This document shows positions 11,927-26,215 of a stretch of 60,577 bases of DNA, in pieces. This DNA comes from Nymphaea colorata (lineage: Eukaryota > Streptophyta > Magnoliopsida > Nymphaeales > Nymphaeaceae), in assembly GCF_008831285.2 (NCBI RefSeq), contig NW_022205007.1, positions 1-60,577 of the forward strand, written 5' to 3'. Both the position numbers and the translations under genes were made by a program. The notes under the pieces are model-generated. The model had not been told where the DNA came from and did no database searches. It worked only from the letters and a program-made list of their open reading frames with translations. How positions within the stretch are numbered: position 1 is the first letter of the stretch; the number at the start of each line of letters is the position of its first letter.

Positions 11927-14905
11927 TTAAGCACATTCAATTAAATTACAAGTGAAACACATTAGGTTAACTATATGACACCAAATGAATCACTTGTTAA
12001 GGACATCCGTATTAAGAATCATTATAAATGTAACAACTAGTGAAACACATTAGGTAAACCATAAGACACCAAATGAATCACTCGAATCTCATTCATTTTC
12101 ATACAAACTTGTGATTTCGATCTACTAAATCATTTAATATAGATGTAACAACAAGTTAAACACATTCAATTAAGCATGCATGATCATATGAATCATTTAA
12201 ATCTCACTTGTATTGGTACGAACGCGTGATTTCAATCCTTTAGATCGTTCACTATAGATGTAACAACAAATTCAACTCATCGGACTAATTACACGCATTC
12301 AAAGTAATGCATAGATCCCATTTGTATCCATATGAACTTGCGATTTCAATCATTTAAATCATTCATTATAGATGTAATAACAAGTGAAATACACTAGATT
12401 AACTGTAAGGGACCAACTTAATGACCTGACTCTCATTCATTTCCAAACGAACTTCTTATTTCAAGCCACTAAGTCATTCTATACGTATGTAACAAATGGC
12501 TACGCACACTCAATTAAATATATTGATCAAATATATGTAATAACAAGTGAAAATGAATCATTTAATCTCTCAATTAAATATATGTGATCAAATATATGTA
12601 ATAACAAGTGAAACATATTAGGTTACCTACAAGACACCAAATGAATCACTCAAATCTCATTCATTTCCATACAAACCTATGATTTCAATATACTAAATCA
12701 TTTAATATAGACGTAACAACAAGTTAAGCACATTCAATTAAGTATGCGTGATCAAATGAATCACTTAAATCTCACTCGTATGAGACGAGTGATTTAGTGT
12801 GCGTATGGATACAAATGAATGAGATGTAACAACATGTTCAACTTATTGAACAAACTACAAGGGATCAAACTAAACTAATCCATAGGTCTCCTTTACATCC
12901 ATATAAACTTGTGAGTTTTTATCGTTTAAATCGTTGATCATAGATGTCATAACGAGTGAAACACATTAGGTTAATTATAAGACACCAAATGAATCACTCA
13001 AATCTCATTTATTTTCACACAAACTTGTGATTTGAATTCACTTAATCTAGCAATATGGATGTAACAACAAGTTAAGCACATTCAATTAAGTATGTGTGAT
13101 CATTTGAATCACTTAAATCGCACTTGTATTGATACGAACTTGTGATTTCAATCATTTAGATCGTGCACTATAGTTGTAACAATAAATTCAACTCATCGGA
13201 CTAACTACACGCGTTTGTATCCACATGAACATGTGATTTCAATCATTTAAATCATTCATTATATATGTATTCCAAACGAACTTCTGGTATCAAAGCCACT
13301 AGGTCATTCTATACGTAAGTAAGAAATGGTCACGCACATTCAATTAAATACAAGTGATCAATTATATGTAATAACAAGTGAAAATGAATCACTTAATCTC
13401 TCAATTAAATATAAGTGATCAAATATATGTAATAACAAGTGAAACACATTAGGTTACTTACAAGACACCAAATGAATCACTCCAATATCATTCATTTTCA
13501 TACAAACCTATGATTTTAATCTACTAAATCATTTAATATAGACGTAACAACAAGTTAAGCACATTCAATTACGTATGTGTGATAAAATGAATCACTTAAA
13601 TCCCACTCGTATTGATACGAACTTGTGATTTCAATTCCTTACATCGATCACCATAGATGTAAGAACTAGTTCAACTTATTGAACTAACTACAAGGGATCA
13701 AACTAATGCATAGGTCTCCTTTATATCCATACAAACTTGTAAGTTTTAATCATTTAAATCATTGATCAAAGATGTAATAACAAGTGAAACACAATAGGTT
13801 AACTACAAGACACCAAATGAATCACTCGAATCTCATTCATTTTCGCACAAACTTGTGATTTCAATCTACTAAATCATTTATTATAGACGTAACAACAAGT
13901 TAAACACATTCAATTAAGTATGCATGATTATATGAATCACTTAAATCTCACTTGTATTCGTACGAACATGTGATTTCAATCCTTTAGAACGTTCCCTATA
14001 GATGTAACAACAAATTCAACTCATCGGACTAACTACACGTGTACAAATATAGTGACTTCAACCATTTGTATCCATATAAACTTGTGATTTCAACCATTTA
14101 AATCATTCATTATAGATGTAATAACAAGTGAAATACATTAGATTAACTATAAGGGACCAATATAGTGACTTGACTCTCATTCATTTCCAAACGGACTTCT
14201 TTTTTCAAGCCACTAAGTCATTCTATACGTATGTAACAAATGGTTACGCACATTCAATTAAATATAAGTTATCAAATGTATGTAAGAACAAGTAAAAATG
14301 AATCACATAATCTCTCGATTAAACATAAGTGATCAAATGTATGTAATAACAAGTGAAACACATTAAGTTACCTGTAAGACACCAAATGAATCACTCGAAT
14401 CCCATTCATTTTCATATAAACCTATGATTTGAATTTACTAAATCATTTAATATAAACGTAACAACAAGTTAAGTACATTCAATTAAATATGCGTGATCAA
14501 TTGAATCACTTAAATCCCACTCGTATTGATGTGAACTTGTGCATCGATCACTATAGATGTAACAACATGTTCAACTTATCGTACAAACTAGAAAGGATCA
14601 AACTAATGCATAGGTCTCCTTTATATCCATATAAACTTGTGAGTTTTAATTATTTAAATCATTGATCATGGATGTAATAACATGTGAAACACGTTAGGTT
14701 AACTATAAGACACCAAATGAATCACTCGAATCACATTCATTTTCATACAAACTTGTGATTTCAGTTCACTTAATCAAGCAACATGGATGTAACAATAAGT
14801 TAAGCACATTCAATTAAGTATGTGTGATCATTTGAATCACTTAAATCGCACTTGTATTGATACGAACTTGTAATTTCAATCCTTTAGATCGTGCACTATA
14901 GTCGT
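11751..14905. repeat. 3.15-kb HOR unit U4 (3,155 bp)
   Basis: Complete unit. It is one base shorter than U1 and U3 because the hairpin loop at about 12778 reads TATGAG rather than TATTGAG. Otherwise it is nearly identical. Confidence 0.96.
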
Positions 14906-15081
14906 ACCAATACGAGTCAGATTTAAGTGATTCATATGATCACGCATACTTTATTGAATGTACTTGACTTATTGTTATATCCATGTTAAATGATTTAGTA
15001 GATTGAAATCACAGGCTTGCATGAAAATGAATGAGATTTGAGTGATTCATTTGGTGCCCTATTGTTAACCTAATTCACTTG
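14906..15081 (-). repeat. Inverted satellite segment, U5
   Basis: Full 176-bp copy. Confidence 0.92.
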
Positions 15082-18060
15082 TTAAGCACATTCAATTAAA
15101 TTACAAGTGAAACACATTAGGTTAACTATATGACACCAAATGAATCACTTGTTAAGGACATCCGTATTAAGAATCATTATAAATGTAACAACTAGTGAAA
15201 CACATTAGGTAAACCATAAGACACCAAATGAATCACTCGAATCTCATTCATTTTCATACAAACTTGTGATTTCGATCTACTAAATCATTTAATATAGATG
15301 TAACAACAAGTTAAACACATTCAATTAAGCATGCATGATCATATGAATCATTTAAATCTCACTTGTATTGGTACGAACGCGTGATTTCAATCCTTTAGAT
15401 CGTTCACTATAGATGTAACAACAAATTCAACTCATCGGACTAATTACACGCATTCAAAGTAATGCATAGATCCCATTTGTATCCATATGAACTTGCGATT
15501 TCAATCATTTAAATCATTCATTATAGATGTAATAACAAGTGAAATACACTAGATTAACTGTAAGGGACCAACTTAATGACCTGACTCTCATTCATTTCCA
15601 AACGAACTTCTTATTTCAAGCCACTAAGTCATTCTATACGTATGTAACAAATGGCTACGCACACTCAATTAAATATATTGATCAAATATATGTAATAACA
15701 AGTGAAAATGAATCATTTAATCTCTCAATTAAATATATGTGATCAAATATATGTAATAACAAGTGAAACATATTAGGTTACCTACAAGACACCAAATGAA
15801 TCACTCAAATCTCATTCATTTCCATACAAACCTATGATTTCAATATACTAAATCATTTAATATAGACGTAACAACAAGTTAAGCACATTCAATTAAGTAT
15901 GCGTGATCAAATGAATCACTTAAATCTCACTCGTATGAGACGAGTGATTTAGTGTGCGTATGGATACAAATGAATGAGATGTAACAACATGTTCAACTTA
16001 TTGAACAAACTACAAGGGATCAAACTAAACTAATCCATAGGTCTCCTTTACATCCATATAAACTTGTGAGTTTTTATCGTTTAAATCGTTGATCATAGAT
16101 GTCATAACGAGTGAAACACATTAGGTTAATTATAAGACACCAAATGAATCACTCAAATCTCATTTATTTTCACACAAACTTGTGATTTGAATTCACTTAA
16201 TCTAGCAATATGGATGTAACAACAAGTTAAGCACATTCAATTAAGTATGTGTGATCATTTGAATCACTTAAATCGCACTTGTATTGATACGAACTTGTGA
16301 TTTCAATCATTTAGATCGTGCACTATAGTTGTAACAATAAATTCAACTCATCGGACTAACTACACGCGTTTGTATCCACATGAACATGTGATTTCAATCA
16401 TTTAAATCATTCATTATATATGTATTCCAAACGAACTTCTGGTATCAAAGCCACTAGGTCATTCTATACGTAAGTAAGAAATGGTCACGCACATTCAATT
16501 AAATACAAGTGATCAATTATATGTAATAACAAGTGAAAATGAATCACTTAATCTCTCAATTAAATATAAGTGATCAAATATATGTAATAACAAGTGAAAC
16601 ACATTAGGTTACTTACAAGACACCAAATGAATCACTCCAATATCATTCATTTTCATACAAACCTATGATTTTAATCTACTAAATCATTTAATATAGACGT
16701 AACAACAAGTTAAGCACATTCAATTACGTATGTGTGATAAAATGAATCACTTAAATCCCACTCGTATTGATACGAACTTGTGATTTCAATTCCTTACATC
16801 GATCACCATAGATGTAAGAACTAGTTCAACTTATTGAACTAACTACAAGGGATCAAACTAATGCATAGGTCTCCTTTATATCCATACAAACTTGTAAGTT
16901 TTAATCATTTAAATCATTGATCAAAGATGTAATAACAAGTGAAACACAATAGGTTAACTACAAGACACCAAATGAATCACTCGAATCTCATTCATTTTCG
17001 CACAAACTTGTGATTTCAATCTACTAAATCATTTATTATAGACGTAACAACAAGTTAAACACATTCAATTAAGTATGCATGATTATATGAATCACTTAAA
17101 TCTCACTTGTATTCGTACGAACATGTGATTTCAATCCTTTAGAACGTTCCCTATAGATGTAACAACAAATTCAACTCATCGGACTAACTACACGTGTACA
17201 AATATAGTGACTTCAACCATTTGTATCCATATAAACTTGTGATTTCAACCATTTAAATCATTCATTATAGATGTAATAACAAGTGAAATACATTAGATTA
17301 ACTATAAGGGACCAATATAGTGACTTGACTCTCATTCATTTCCAAACGGACTTCTTTTTTCAAGCCACTAAGTCATTCTATACGTATGTAACAAATGGTT
17401 ACGCACATTCAATTAAATATAAGTTATCAAATGTATGTAAGAACAAGTAAAAATGAATCACATAATCTCTCGATTAAACATAAGTGATCAAATGTATGTA
17501 ATAACAAGTGAAACACATTAAGTTACCTGTAAGACACCAAATGAATCACTCGAATCCCATTCATTTTCATATAAACCTATGATTTGAATTTACTAAATCA
17601 TTTAATATAAACGTAACAACAAGTTAAGTACATTCAATTAAATATGCGTGATCAATTGAATCACTTAAATCCCACTCGTATTGATGTGAACTTGTGCATC
17701 GATCACTATAGATGTAACAACATGTTCAACTTATCGTACAAACTAGAAAGGATCAAACTAATGCATAGGTCTCCTTTATATCCATATAAACTTGTGAGTT
17801 TTAATTATTTAAATCATTGATCATGGATGTAATAACATGTGAAACACGTTAGGTTAACTATAAGACACCAAATGAATCACTCGAATCACATTCATTTTCA
17901 TACAAACTTGTGATTTCAGTTCACTTAATCAAGCAACATGGATGTAACAATAAGTTAAGCACATTCAATTAAGTATGTGTGATCATTTGAATCACTTAAA
18001 TCGCACTTGTATTGATACGAACTTGTAATTTCAATCCTTTAGATCGTGCACTATAGTCGT
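14906..18060. repeat. 3.15-kb HOR unit U5 (3,155 bp)
   Basis: Complete unit sharing the TATGAG loop variant (about 15932) with U4. I see no consistent difference from U4, which indicates very recent duplication or strong homogenisation. Confidence 0.96.
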
Positions 18061-18236
18061 ACCAATACGAGTCAGATTTAAGTGATTCATATGATCACGC
18101 ATACTTTATTGAATGTACTTGACTTATTGTTATATCCATGTTAAATGATTTAGTAGATTGAAATCACAGGCTTGCATGAAAATGAATGAGATTTGAGTGA
18201 TTCATTTGGTGCCCTATTGTTAACCTAATTCACTTG
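18061..18236 (-). repeat. Inverted satellite segment, U6
   Basis: Full 176-bp copy, not affected by the deletions downstream. Confidence 0.92.
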
Positions 18237-20817
18237 TTAAGCACATTCAATTAAATTACAAGTGAAACACATTAGGTTAACTATATGACACCAAATGAAT
18301 CACTTGTTAAGGACATCCGTATTAAGAATCATTATAAATGTAACAACTAGTGAAACACATTAGGTAAACCATAAGACACCAAATGAATCACTCGAATCTC
18401 ATTCATTTTCATACAAACTTGTGATTTCGATCTACTAAATCATTTAATATAGATGTAACAACAAGTTAAACACATTCAATTAAGCATGCATGATCATATG
18501 AATCATTTAAATCTCACTTGTATTGGTACGAACGCGTGATTTCAATCCTTTAGATCGTTCACTATAGATGTAACAACAAATTCAACTCATCGGACTAATT
18601 ACACGCATTCAAAGTAATGCATAGATCCCATTTGTATCCATATGAACTTGCGATTTCAATCATTAAATCATTCATTATAGATGTAATAACAAGTGAAATA
18701 CACTAGATTAACTGTAAGGGACCAACTTAATGACCTGACTCTCATTCATTTCCAAACGAACTTCTTATTTCAAGCCACTAAGTCATTCTATACGTATGTA
18801 ACAAATGGCTACGCACACTCAATTAAATATATTGATCAAATATATAAACAAGTAAAATGAATCATAATCTTCAATAAATATGATCAAATATATGTAATAA
18901 CAAGTGAAACATATTAGGTTACCTACAAGACACCAAATGAATCACTCAAATCTCATTCATTTCATACAAACCTATGATTTCAATATACTAAATCATTTAA
19001 TATAGACGTAACAACAAGTTAAGCACATTCAATTAAGTATGCGTGATCAAATGAATCACTTAAATCTCACTCGTATGAGACGAGTGATTTAGTGTGCGTA
19101 TGGATACAAATGAATGAGATGTAACAACATGTTCAACTTATTGAACAAACTACAAGGATCAAACTAAACTAATCCATAGGTCTCCTTTACATCCATATAA
19201 ACTTGTGAGTTTTTATCGTTTAAATCGTTGATCATAGATGTCATAACGAGTGAAACACATTAGGTTAATTATAAGACACCAAATGAATCACTCAAATCTC
19301 ATTTATTTTCACACAAACTTGTGATTTGAATTCACTTAATCTAGCAATATGGATGTAACAACAAGTTAAGCACATTCAATTAAGTATGTGTGATCATTTG
19401 AATCACTTAAATCGCACTTGTATTGATACGAACTTGTGATTTCAATCATTTAGATCGTGCACTATAGTTGTAACAATAAATTCAACTCATCGGACTAACT
19501 ACACGCGTTTGTATCCACATGAACATGTGATTTCAATCATTTAAATCATTCATTATATATGTATTCCAAACGAACTTCTGGTATCAAAGCCACTAGGTCA
19601 TTCTATACGTAAGTAAAATGGTACGCACATTCAATTAAATACAAGTGATCAATTATATGTAATAACAAGTGAAAATGAATCACTTAATCTCTCAATAAAT
19701 AAGTGATCAAATATGTAAAACAGTGAAACACATTAGGTTACTACAAGACACCAAATGAATCACTCAATTCATTCATTTCATACAAACTTGATTTAATCTA
19801 CTAAATCATTTATATAGAGTAACAACAAGTTAAACACATTCAATTAGTATGCATGATAATGAATCACTTAAATCTCACTGTATTGTACGAACATGTGATT
19901 TCAATCCTTAGAACGTTCCTATAGATGTAACAACAAATTCAACTCATCGACTAACTACACGGTACAAATATAGTGATCAACCATTTGTATCCATATAAAC
20001 TTGTGATTTCAACCATTTAAATCATTCATTATAGATGTAATAACAAGTGAAATACATAGATTAACTATAAGGACCAATATAGTGACTTGACTCTCATTCA
20101 TTTCCAAACGACTTCTTTTTCAAGCCACTAAGTCATTCTATACGTATGTAACAAATGGTTACGCACATTCAATTAAATATAAGTTATCAAATGTATGTAA
20201 GAACAAGTAAAAATGAATCACATAATCTCTCGATTAAACATAAGTGATCAAATGTATGTAATAACAAGTGAAACACATTAAGTTACCTGTAAGACACCAA
20301 ATGAATCACTCGAATCCCATTCATTTTCATATAAACCTATGATTGAATTTACTAAATCATTTAATATAAACGTAACAACAAGTTAAGTACATTCAATTAA
20401 ATATGCGTGATCAATTGAATCACTTAAATCCACTCGTATTGATGTGAACTTGTGCATCGATCACTATAGATGTAACAACATGTTCAACTTATCGTACAAA
20501 CTAGAAAGGATCAAACTAATGCATAGGTCTCCTTTATATCCATATAAACTTGTGAGTTTTAATTATTTAAATCATTGATCATGGATGTAATAACATGTGA
20601 AACACGTTAGGTTAACTATAAGACACCAAATGAATCACTCGAATCACATTCATTTTCATACAAACTTGTGATTTCAGTTCACTTAATCAAGCAACATGGA
20701 TGTAACAATAAGTTAAGCACATTCAATTAAGTATGTTGATCATTTGAATCACTTAAATCGCACTTGTATTGATACGAACTTGTAATTTCAATCCTTTAGA
20801 TCGTGCACTATAGTCGT
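18061..20817. repeat. Deleted and error-rich HOR unit U6 (2,757 bp)
   Basis: About 398 bp shorter than U5. One ABC block (~345 bp) is lost where the A of block 4 joins the A of block 5 near 19,770-19,800. The remaining ~50 bp are dozens of one- to three-base deletions between 18,840 and 20,100, for example ATATATAAACAAGTAAAATG for the normal ATATATGTAATAACAAGTGA. Deletions far outnumber substitutions, which suggests poor consensus in this stretch. Confidence 0.9.
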
Positions 20818-20993
20818 ACCAATACGAGTCAGATTTAAGTGATTCATATGATCACGCATACTTTATTGAATGTACTTGACTTATTGTTATATCCATGTTA
20901 AATGATTTAGTAGATTGAAATCACAGGCTTGCATGAAAATGAATGAGATTTGAGTGATTCATTTGGTGCCCTATTGTTAACCTAATTCACTTG
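20818..20993 (-). repeat. Inverted satellite segment, U7
   Basis: Full 176-bp copy. Confidence 0.92.
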
Positions 20994-23963
20994 TTAAGCA
21001 CATTCAATTAAATTACAAGTGAAACACATTAGGTTAACTATATGACACCAAATGAATCACTTGTTAAGGACATCCGTATTAAGAATCATTATAAATGTAA
21101 CAACTAGTGAAACACATTAGGTAAACCATAAGACACCAAATGAATCACTCGAATCTCATTCATTTTCATACAAACTTGTGATTTCGATCTACTAAATCAT
21201 TTAATATAGATGTAACAACAAGTTAAACACATTCAATTAAGCATGCATGATCATATGAATCATTTAAATCTCACTTGTATTGGTACGAACGCGTGATTTC
21301 AATCCTTTAGATCGTTCACTATAGATGTAACAACAAATTCAACTCATCGGACTAATTACACGCATTCAAAGTAATGCATAGATCCCATTTGTATCCATAT
21401 GAACTTGCGATTTCAATCATTAAATCATTCATTATAGATGTAATAACAAGTGAAATACACTAGATTAACTGTAAGGACCAACTTAATGACCTGACTCTCA
21501 TTCATTTCCAACGAACTTCTTATTTCAAGCCACTAAGTCATTCTATACGTATGTAACAAATGGCTACGCACACTCAATTAAATATATTGATCAAATATAT
21601 GTAATAACAAGTGAAAATGAATCATTTAATCTCTCAATTAAATATATGTGATCAAATATATGTAATAACAAGTGAAACATATTAGGTTACCTACAAGACA
21701 CCAAATGAATCACTCAAATCTCATTCATTTCCATACAAACCTATGATTTCAATATACTAAATCATTTAATATAGACGTAACAACAAGTTAAGCACATTCA
21801 ATTAAGTATGCGTGATCAAATGAATCACTTAAATCTCACTCGTATCGAGACGAGTGATTTAGTGTGCGTATGGATACAAATGAATGAGATGTAACAACAT
21901 GTTCAACTTATTGAACAAACTACAAGGGATCAAACTAAACTAATCCATAGGTCTCCTTTACATCCATATAAACTTGTGAGTTTTTATCGTTTAAATCGTT
22001 GATCATAGATGTCATAACGAGTGAAACACATTAGGTTAATTATAAGACACCAAATGAATCACTCAAATCTCATTTATTTTCACACAAACTTGTGATTTGA
22101 ATTCACTTAATCTAGCAATATGGATGTAACAACAAGTTAAGCACATTCAATTAAGTATGTGTGATCATTTGAATCACTTAAATCGCACTTGTATTGATAC
22201 GAACTTGTGATTTCAATCATTTAGATCGTGCACTATAGTTGTAACAATAAATTCAACTCATCGGACTAACTACACGCGTTTGTATCCACATGAACATGTG
22301 ATTTCAATCATTTAAATCATTCATTATATATGTATTCCAAACGAACTTCTGGTATCAAAGCCACTAGGTCATTCTATACGTAAGTAAGAAATGGTCACGC
22401 ACATTCAATTAAATACAAGTGATCAATTATATGTAATAACAAGTGAAAATGAATCACTTAATCTCTCAATTAAATATAAGTGATCAAATATATGTAATAA
22501 CAAGTGAAACACATTAGGTTACTTACAAGACACCAAATGAATCACTCCAATATCATTCATTTTCATACAAACCTATGATTTTAATCTACTAAATCATTTA
22601 ATATAGACGTAACAACAAGTTAAGCACATTCAATTACGTATGTGTGATAAAATGAATCACTTAAATCCCACTCGTATTGATACGAACTTGTGATTTCAAT
22701 TCCTTACATCGATCACCATAGATGTAAGAACTAGTTCAACTTATTGAACTAACTACAAGGGATCAAACTAATGCATAGGTCTCCTTTATATCCATACAAA
22801 CTTGTAAGTTTTAATCATTTAAATCATTGATCAAAGATGTAATAACAAGTGAAACACAATAGGTTAACTACAAGACACCAAATGAATCACTCGAATCTCA
22901 TTCATTTTCGCACAAACTTGTGATTTCAATCTACTAAATCATTATTATAGACGTAACAACAAGTTAAACACATTCAATTAAGTATGCATGATTATATGAA
23001 TCACTTAAATCTCACTGTATTCGTACGAACATGTGATTTCAATCCTTTAGAACGTTCCTATAGATGTAACAACAAATTCAACTCATCGACTAACTACACG
23101 TGTACAAATATAGTGACTTCAACCATTTGCATCCATATAAACTTGTGATTTCAACCATTTAAATCATTCATTATAGATGTAATAACAAGTGAAATACATT
23201 AGATTAACTATAAGGGACCAATATAGTGACTTGACTCTCATTCATTTCCAAACGGACTTCTTTTTTCAAGCCACTAAGTCATTCTATACGTATGTAACAA
23301 ATGGTTACGCACATTCAATTAAATATAAGTTATCAAATGTATGTAAGAACAAGTAAAAATGAATCACATAATCTCTCGATTAAACATAAGTGATCAAATG
23401 TATGTAATAACAAGTGAAACACATTAAGTTACCTGTAAGACACCAAATGAATCACTCGAATCCCATTCATTTTCATATAAACCTATGATTTGAATTTACT
23501 AAATCATTTAATATAAACGTAACAACAAGTTAAGTACATTCAATTAAATATGCGTGATCAATTGAATCACTTAAATCCCACTCGTATTGATGTGAACTTG
23601 TGCATCGATCACTATAGATGTAACAACATGTTCAACTTATCGTACAAACTAGAAAGGATCAAACTAATGCATAGGTCTCCTTTATATCCATATAAACTTG
23701 TGAGTTTTAATTATTTAAATCATTGATCATGGATGTAATAACATGTGAAACACGTTAGGTTAACTATAAGACACAAATGAATCACTCGAATCACATTCAT
23801 TTTCATACAAACTTGTGATTTCAGTTCACTTAATCAAGCAACATGGATGTAACAATAAGTTAAGCACATTAATTAAGTATGTGTGATCATTTGATCACTT
23901 AAATCGCACTTGTATTGATACGAACTTGTAATTTCAATCCTTTAGATCGTGCACTATAGCCGT
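20818..23963. repeat. 3.15-kb HOR unit U7 (3,146 bp)
   Basis: Complete order of blocks. It is the first unit with the TATCGAG hairpin loop (about 21843), which all units to the right share, and its end reads ATAGCCGTACC instead of ATAGTCGTACC, as in the 2.8-kb units. It looks transitional between the left and middle subfamilies. A few one-base deletions occur near 21,420-21,510, 22,940-23,090 and 23,770-23,900. Confidence 0.94.
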
Positions 23964-24134
23964 ACCAATACGAGTCAGATTTAAGTGATTCAATGTCACG
24001 CATACTTTATTGAATGTACTTGACTTATTGTTATATCCATGTTAAATGATTTAGTAGATTGAAATCACAGTTGCATGAAAATGAATGAGATTTGAGTGAT
24101 TCATTGGTGCCCTATTGTTAACCTAATTCACTTG
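23964..24134 (-). repeat. Inverted satellite segment, U8a
   Basis: About 171 bp, with several small deletions (CACAGTTGCATG, TTCATTGGTGCC). Confidence 0.88.
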
Positions 24135-26200
24135 TTAAGCACATTAATTAAATTACAAGTGAAACACATTAGGTTAACTATATGACACCAAATGAATCAC
24201 TTGTTAAGGACATCGTATTAAGAATCATTATAAATGTAACAACTAGTGAAACACATTAGGTAAACCATAAGACACCAAATGAATCACTCGAATCTCATTC
24301 ATTTTCAACAAACTTTGATTTCGATCTACTAAATCATTTAATATAGATGTAACAAGTTAAACACATTCAATTAAGCATGCATGATCATATGAATCATTTA
24401 AATCTCACTTGTATTGTACGAACACGTGATTTCAATCCTTTAGATCGTTCACTATAGATGTAACAACAAATTCAACTCATCGGACTAATTACACGCATTC
24501 AAAGTAATGCATAGATCCCATTTGTATCCATATGAACTTGCGATTTCAATCATTCATTATAGATGTAATGACAAGTGAAATACACTAGATTAACTGTAGG
24601 GACCAACTTAATGACCTGACTCTCATTCATTTCCAGACGAACTTCTTATTTCAAGCCACTAAGTCATTCTATACGTATGTAACAAACGGCTACGCACACT
24701 CAATTAAATATATTGATCAAATATATATAATAACAAGTGAAAATTAATCATTTAATCTCTCAATTAAATATATGTGATCAAATATATGTAAAAGCAAGTG
24801 AAACATATTAGGTTACCTACAAGACACCAAATGAATCACTCAAATCTCATTCATTTCCATACAAACCTATGATTTCAATATACTAAATCATTTAATATAG
24901 ACGTAACAACAAGTTAAGCACATTCAATTAAGTATGCGTGATCAAATGAATCACTTAAATGTCACTCGTATCGAGACTAGTGATTTAGTGTGCGTATGGA
25001 TACAAATGAATGAGATGTAACAACATGTTCAACTTATTGAACAAACTATAAGGGATCAAATTAAACTAATCCATAGGTCTCCTTTTCATCCATATAAACT
25101 TGTGAGTTTTTATCGTTTAAATCGTTGATCATAGATGTCATAACGAGTGAAACATATAAGGTTAATTATAAGACACCAAATGAATCACTCAAATCTCATT
25201 TATTTTCACACAAACTTGTGATTTGAATTCACTTAATCTAGCAATATGCATGTAACAACAAGTTAAGCACATTCAATTAAGTATGTGTGATCATTTCAAT
25301 CACTTAAATTGCACTTGTATTGATAAGAACTTGTGATTTCAATCTTTTAAATCCTGCACTATAGTTGTAACAATAAATTCAACTCATCGGACTAACTACA
25401 CGCGTTTGTATCCACATGAACATGTGATTTCAATCATTTAAATCATTTATTATATATGTATTCCAAACGAACTTCTGGTATCAAAGCCACTAGGTCATTC
25501 TATACGTAAGTAAGAAATGGTCACGCACATTCAATTAAATACAAGTGATCAATTATATGTAATAACAAGTGAAAATCAATCACTTAATCTCTCAATAAAA
25601 TATAAGTGATGAAATATATGTAATAACAAGTGAAACACATTAGGTTACTTACAAGACACCAAATGAATCACTCCAATATCATTCATTTTCATACAAACCT
25701 ATGATTTTAATCTACTAAATCATTTAATATAGATGTAACAACAAGTTAAGCACATTCAATTACGTATATGTGATAAAATGAATCACTTAAATCCCACTCG
25801 TATTGATACGAACATGTGATTTCAATCTTTTACAACGTTTCCTATAGATGTAACAACAAATTCAACTAATCGGACTAACTACACGTGTACAAATATAGTG
25901 ACTTCAACCATTTGCATCCATATAAACTTGTGATTTCAACCATTTAAATCATTCATTATAGATGTAATAACAAGTGAAATACATTAGATTAACTATAAGG
26001 GACCAATATAGTGACTTGACTCATTCATTTCCAAATGGACTTCTTTTTTCAACCCACTAAGTCATTCTATACGTATGTAACAAATGGTTACGCACATTCA
26101 ATTAAATATAAGTTATCAAATGTATGTAGGAACAAGTAAAAATGAGTCACATAATCTCTCGATTAAACATAAGTGATCAAATGTATGTAATAACTAGTGA
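23964..26200. repeat. Partial HOR unit U8a (start of the 2.8-kb subfamily)
   Basis: It begins with an inverted segment and block 1. It first shows the middle-subfamily markers at about 24,570-24,730: TAATGACAAG, CCAGACGAAC and ATATATATAATAAC. It has the 345-bp ABC loss at about 25,815 (GAACATGTGATTTCAATC joined to a block-5 B). It is cut off near 26,195 where its last E joins the early E-like monomer of the next unit. Confidence 0.9.
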
Positions 26201-26215
26201 AACACATTAGGTAAA
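26190..26215. other. E-to-E recombination junction, inverted segment lost
   Basis: The last E of U8a (AAATGTATGTAATAAC) runs into CTAGTGAAACACATTAGG of the E-like monomer that normally lies ~840 bp further on. Block 6, the terminal AB and the inverted segment are therefore missing, making this the only long-unit boundary without an inverted piece. Confidence 0.85.
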
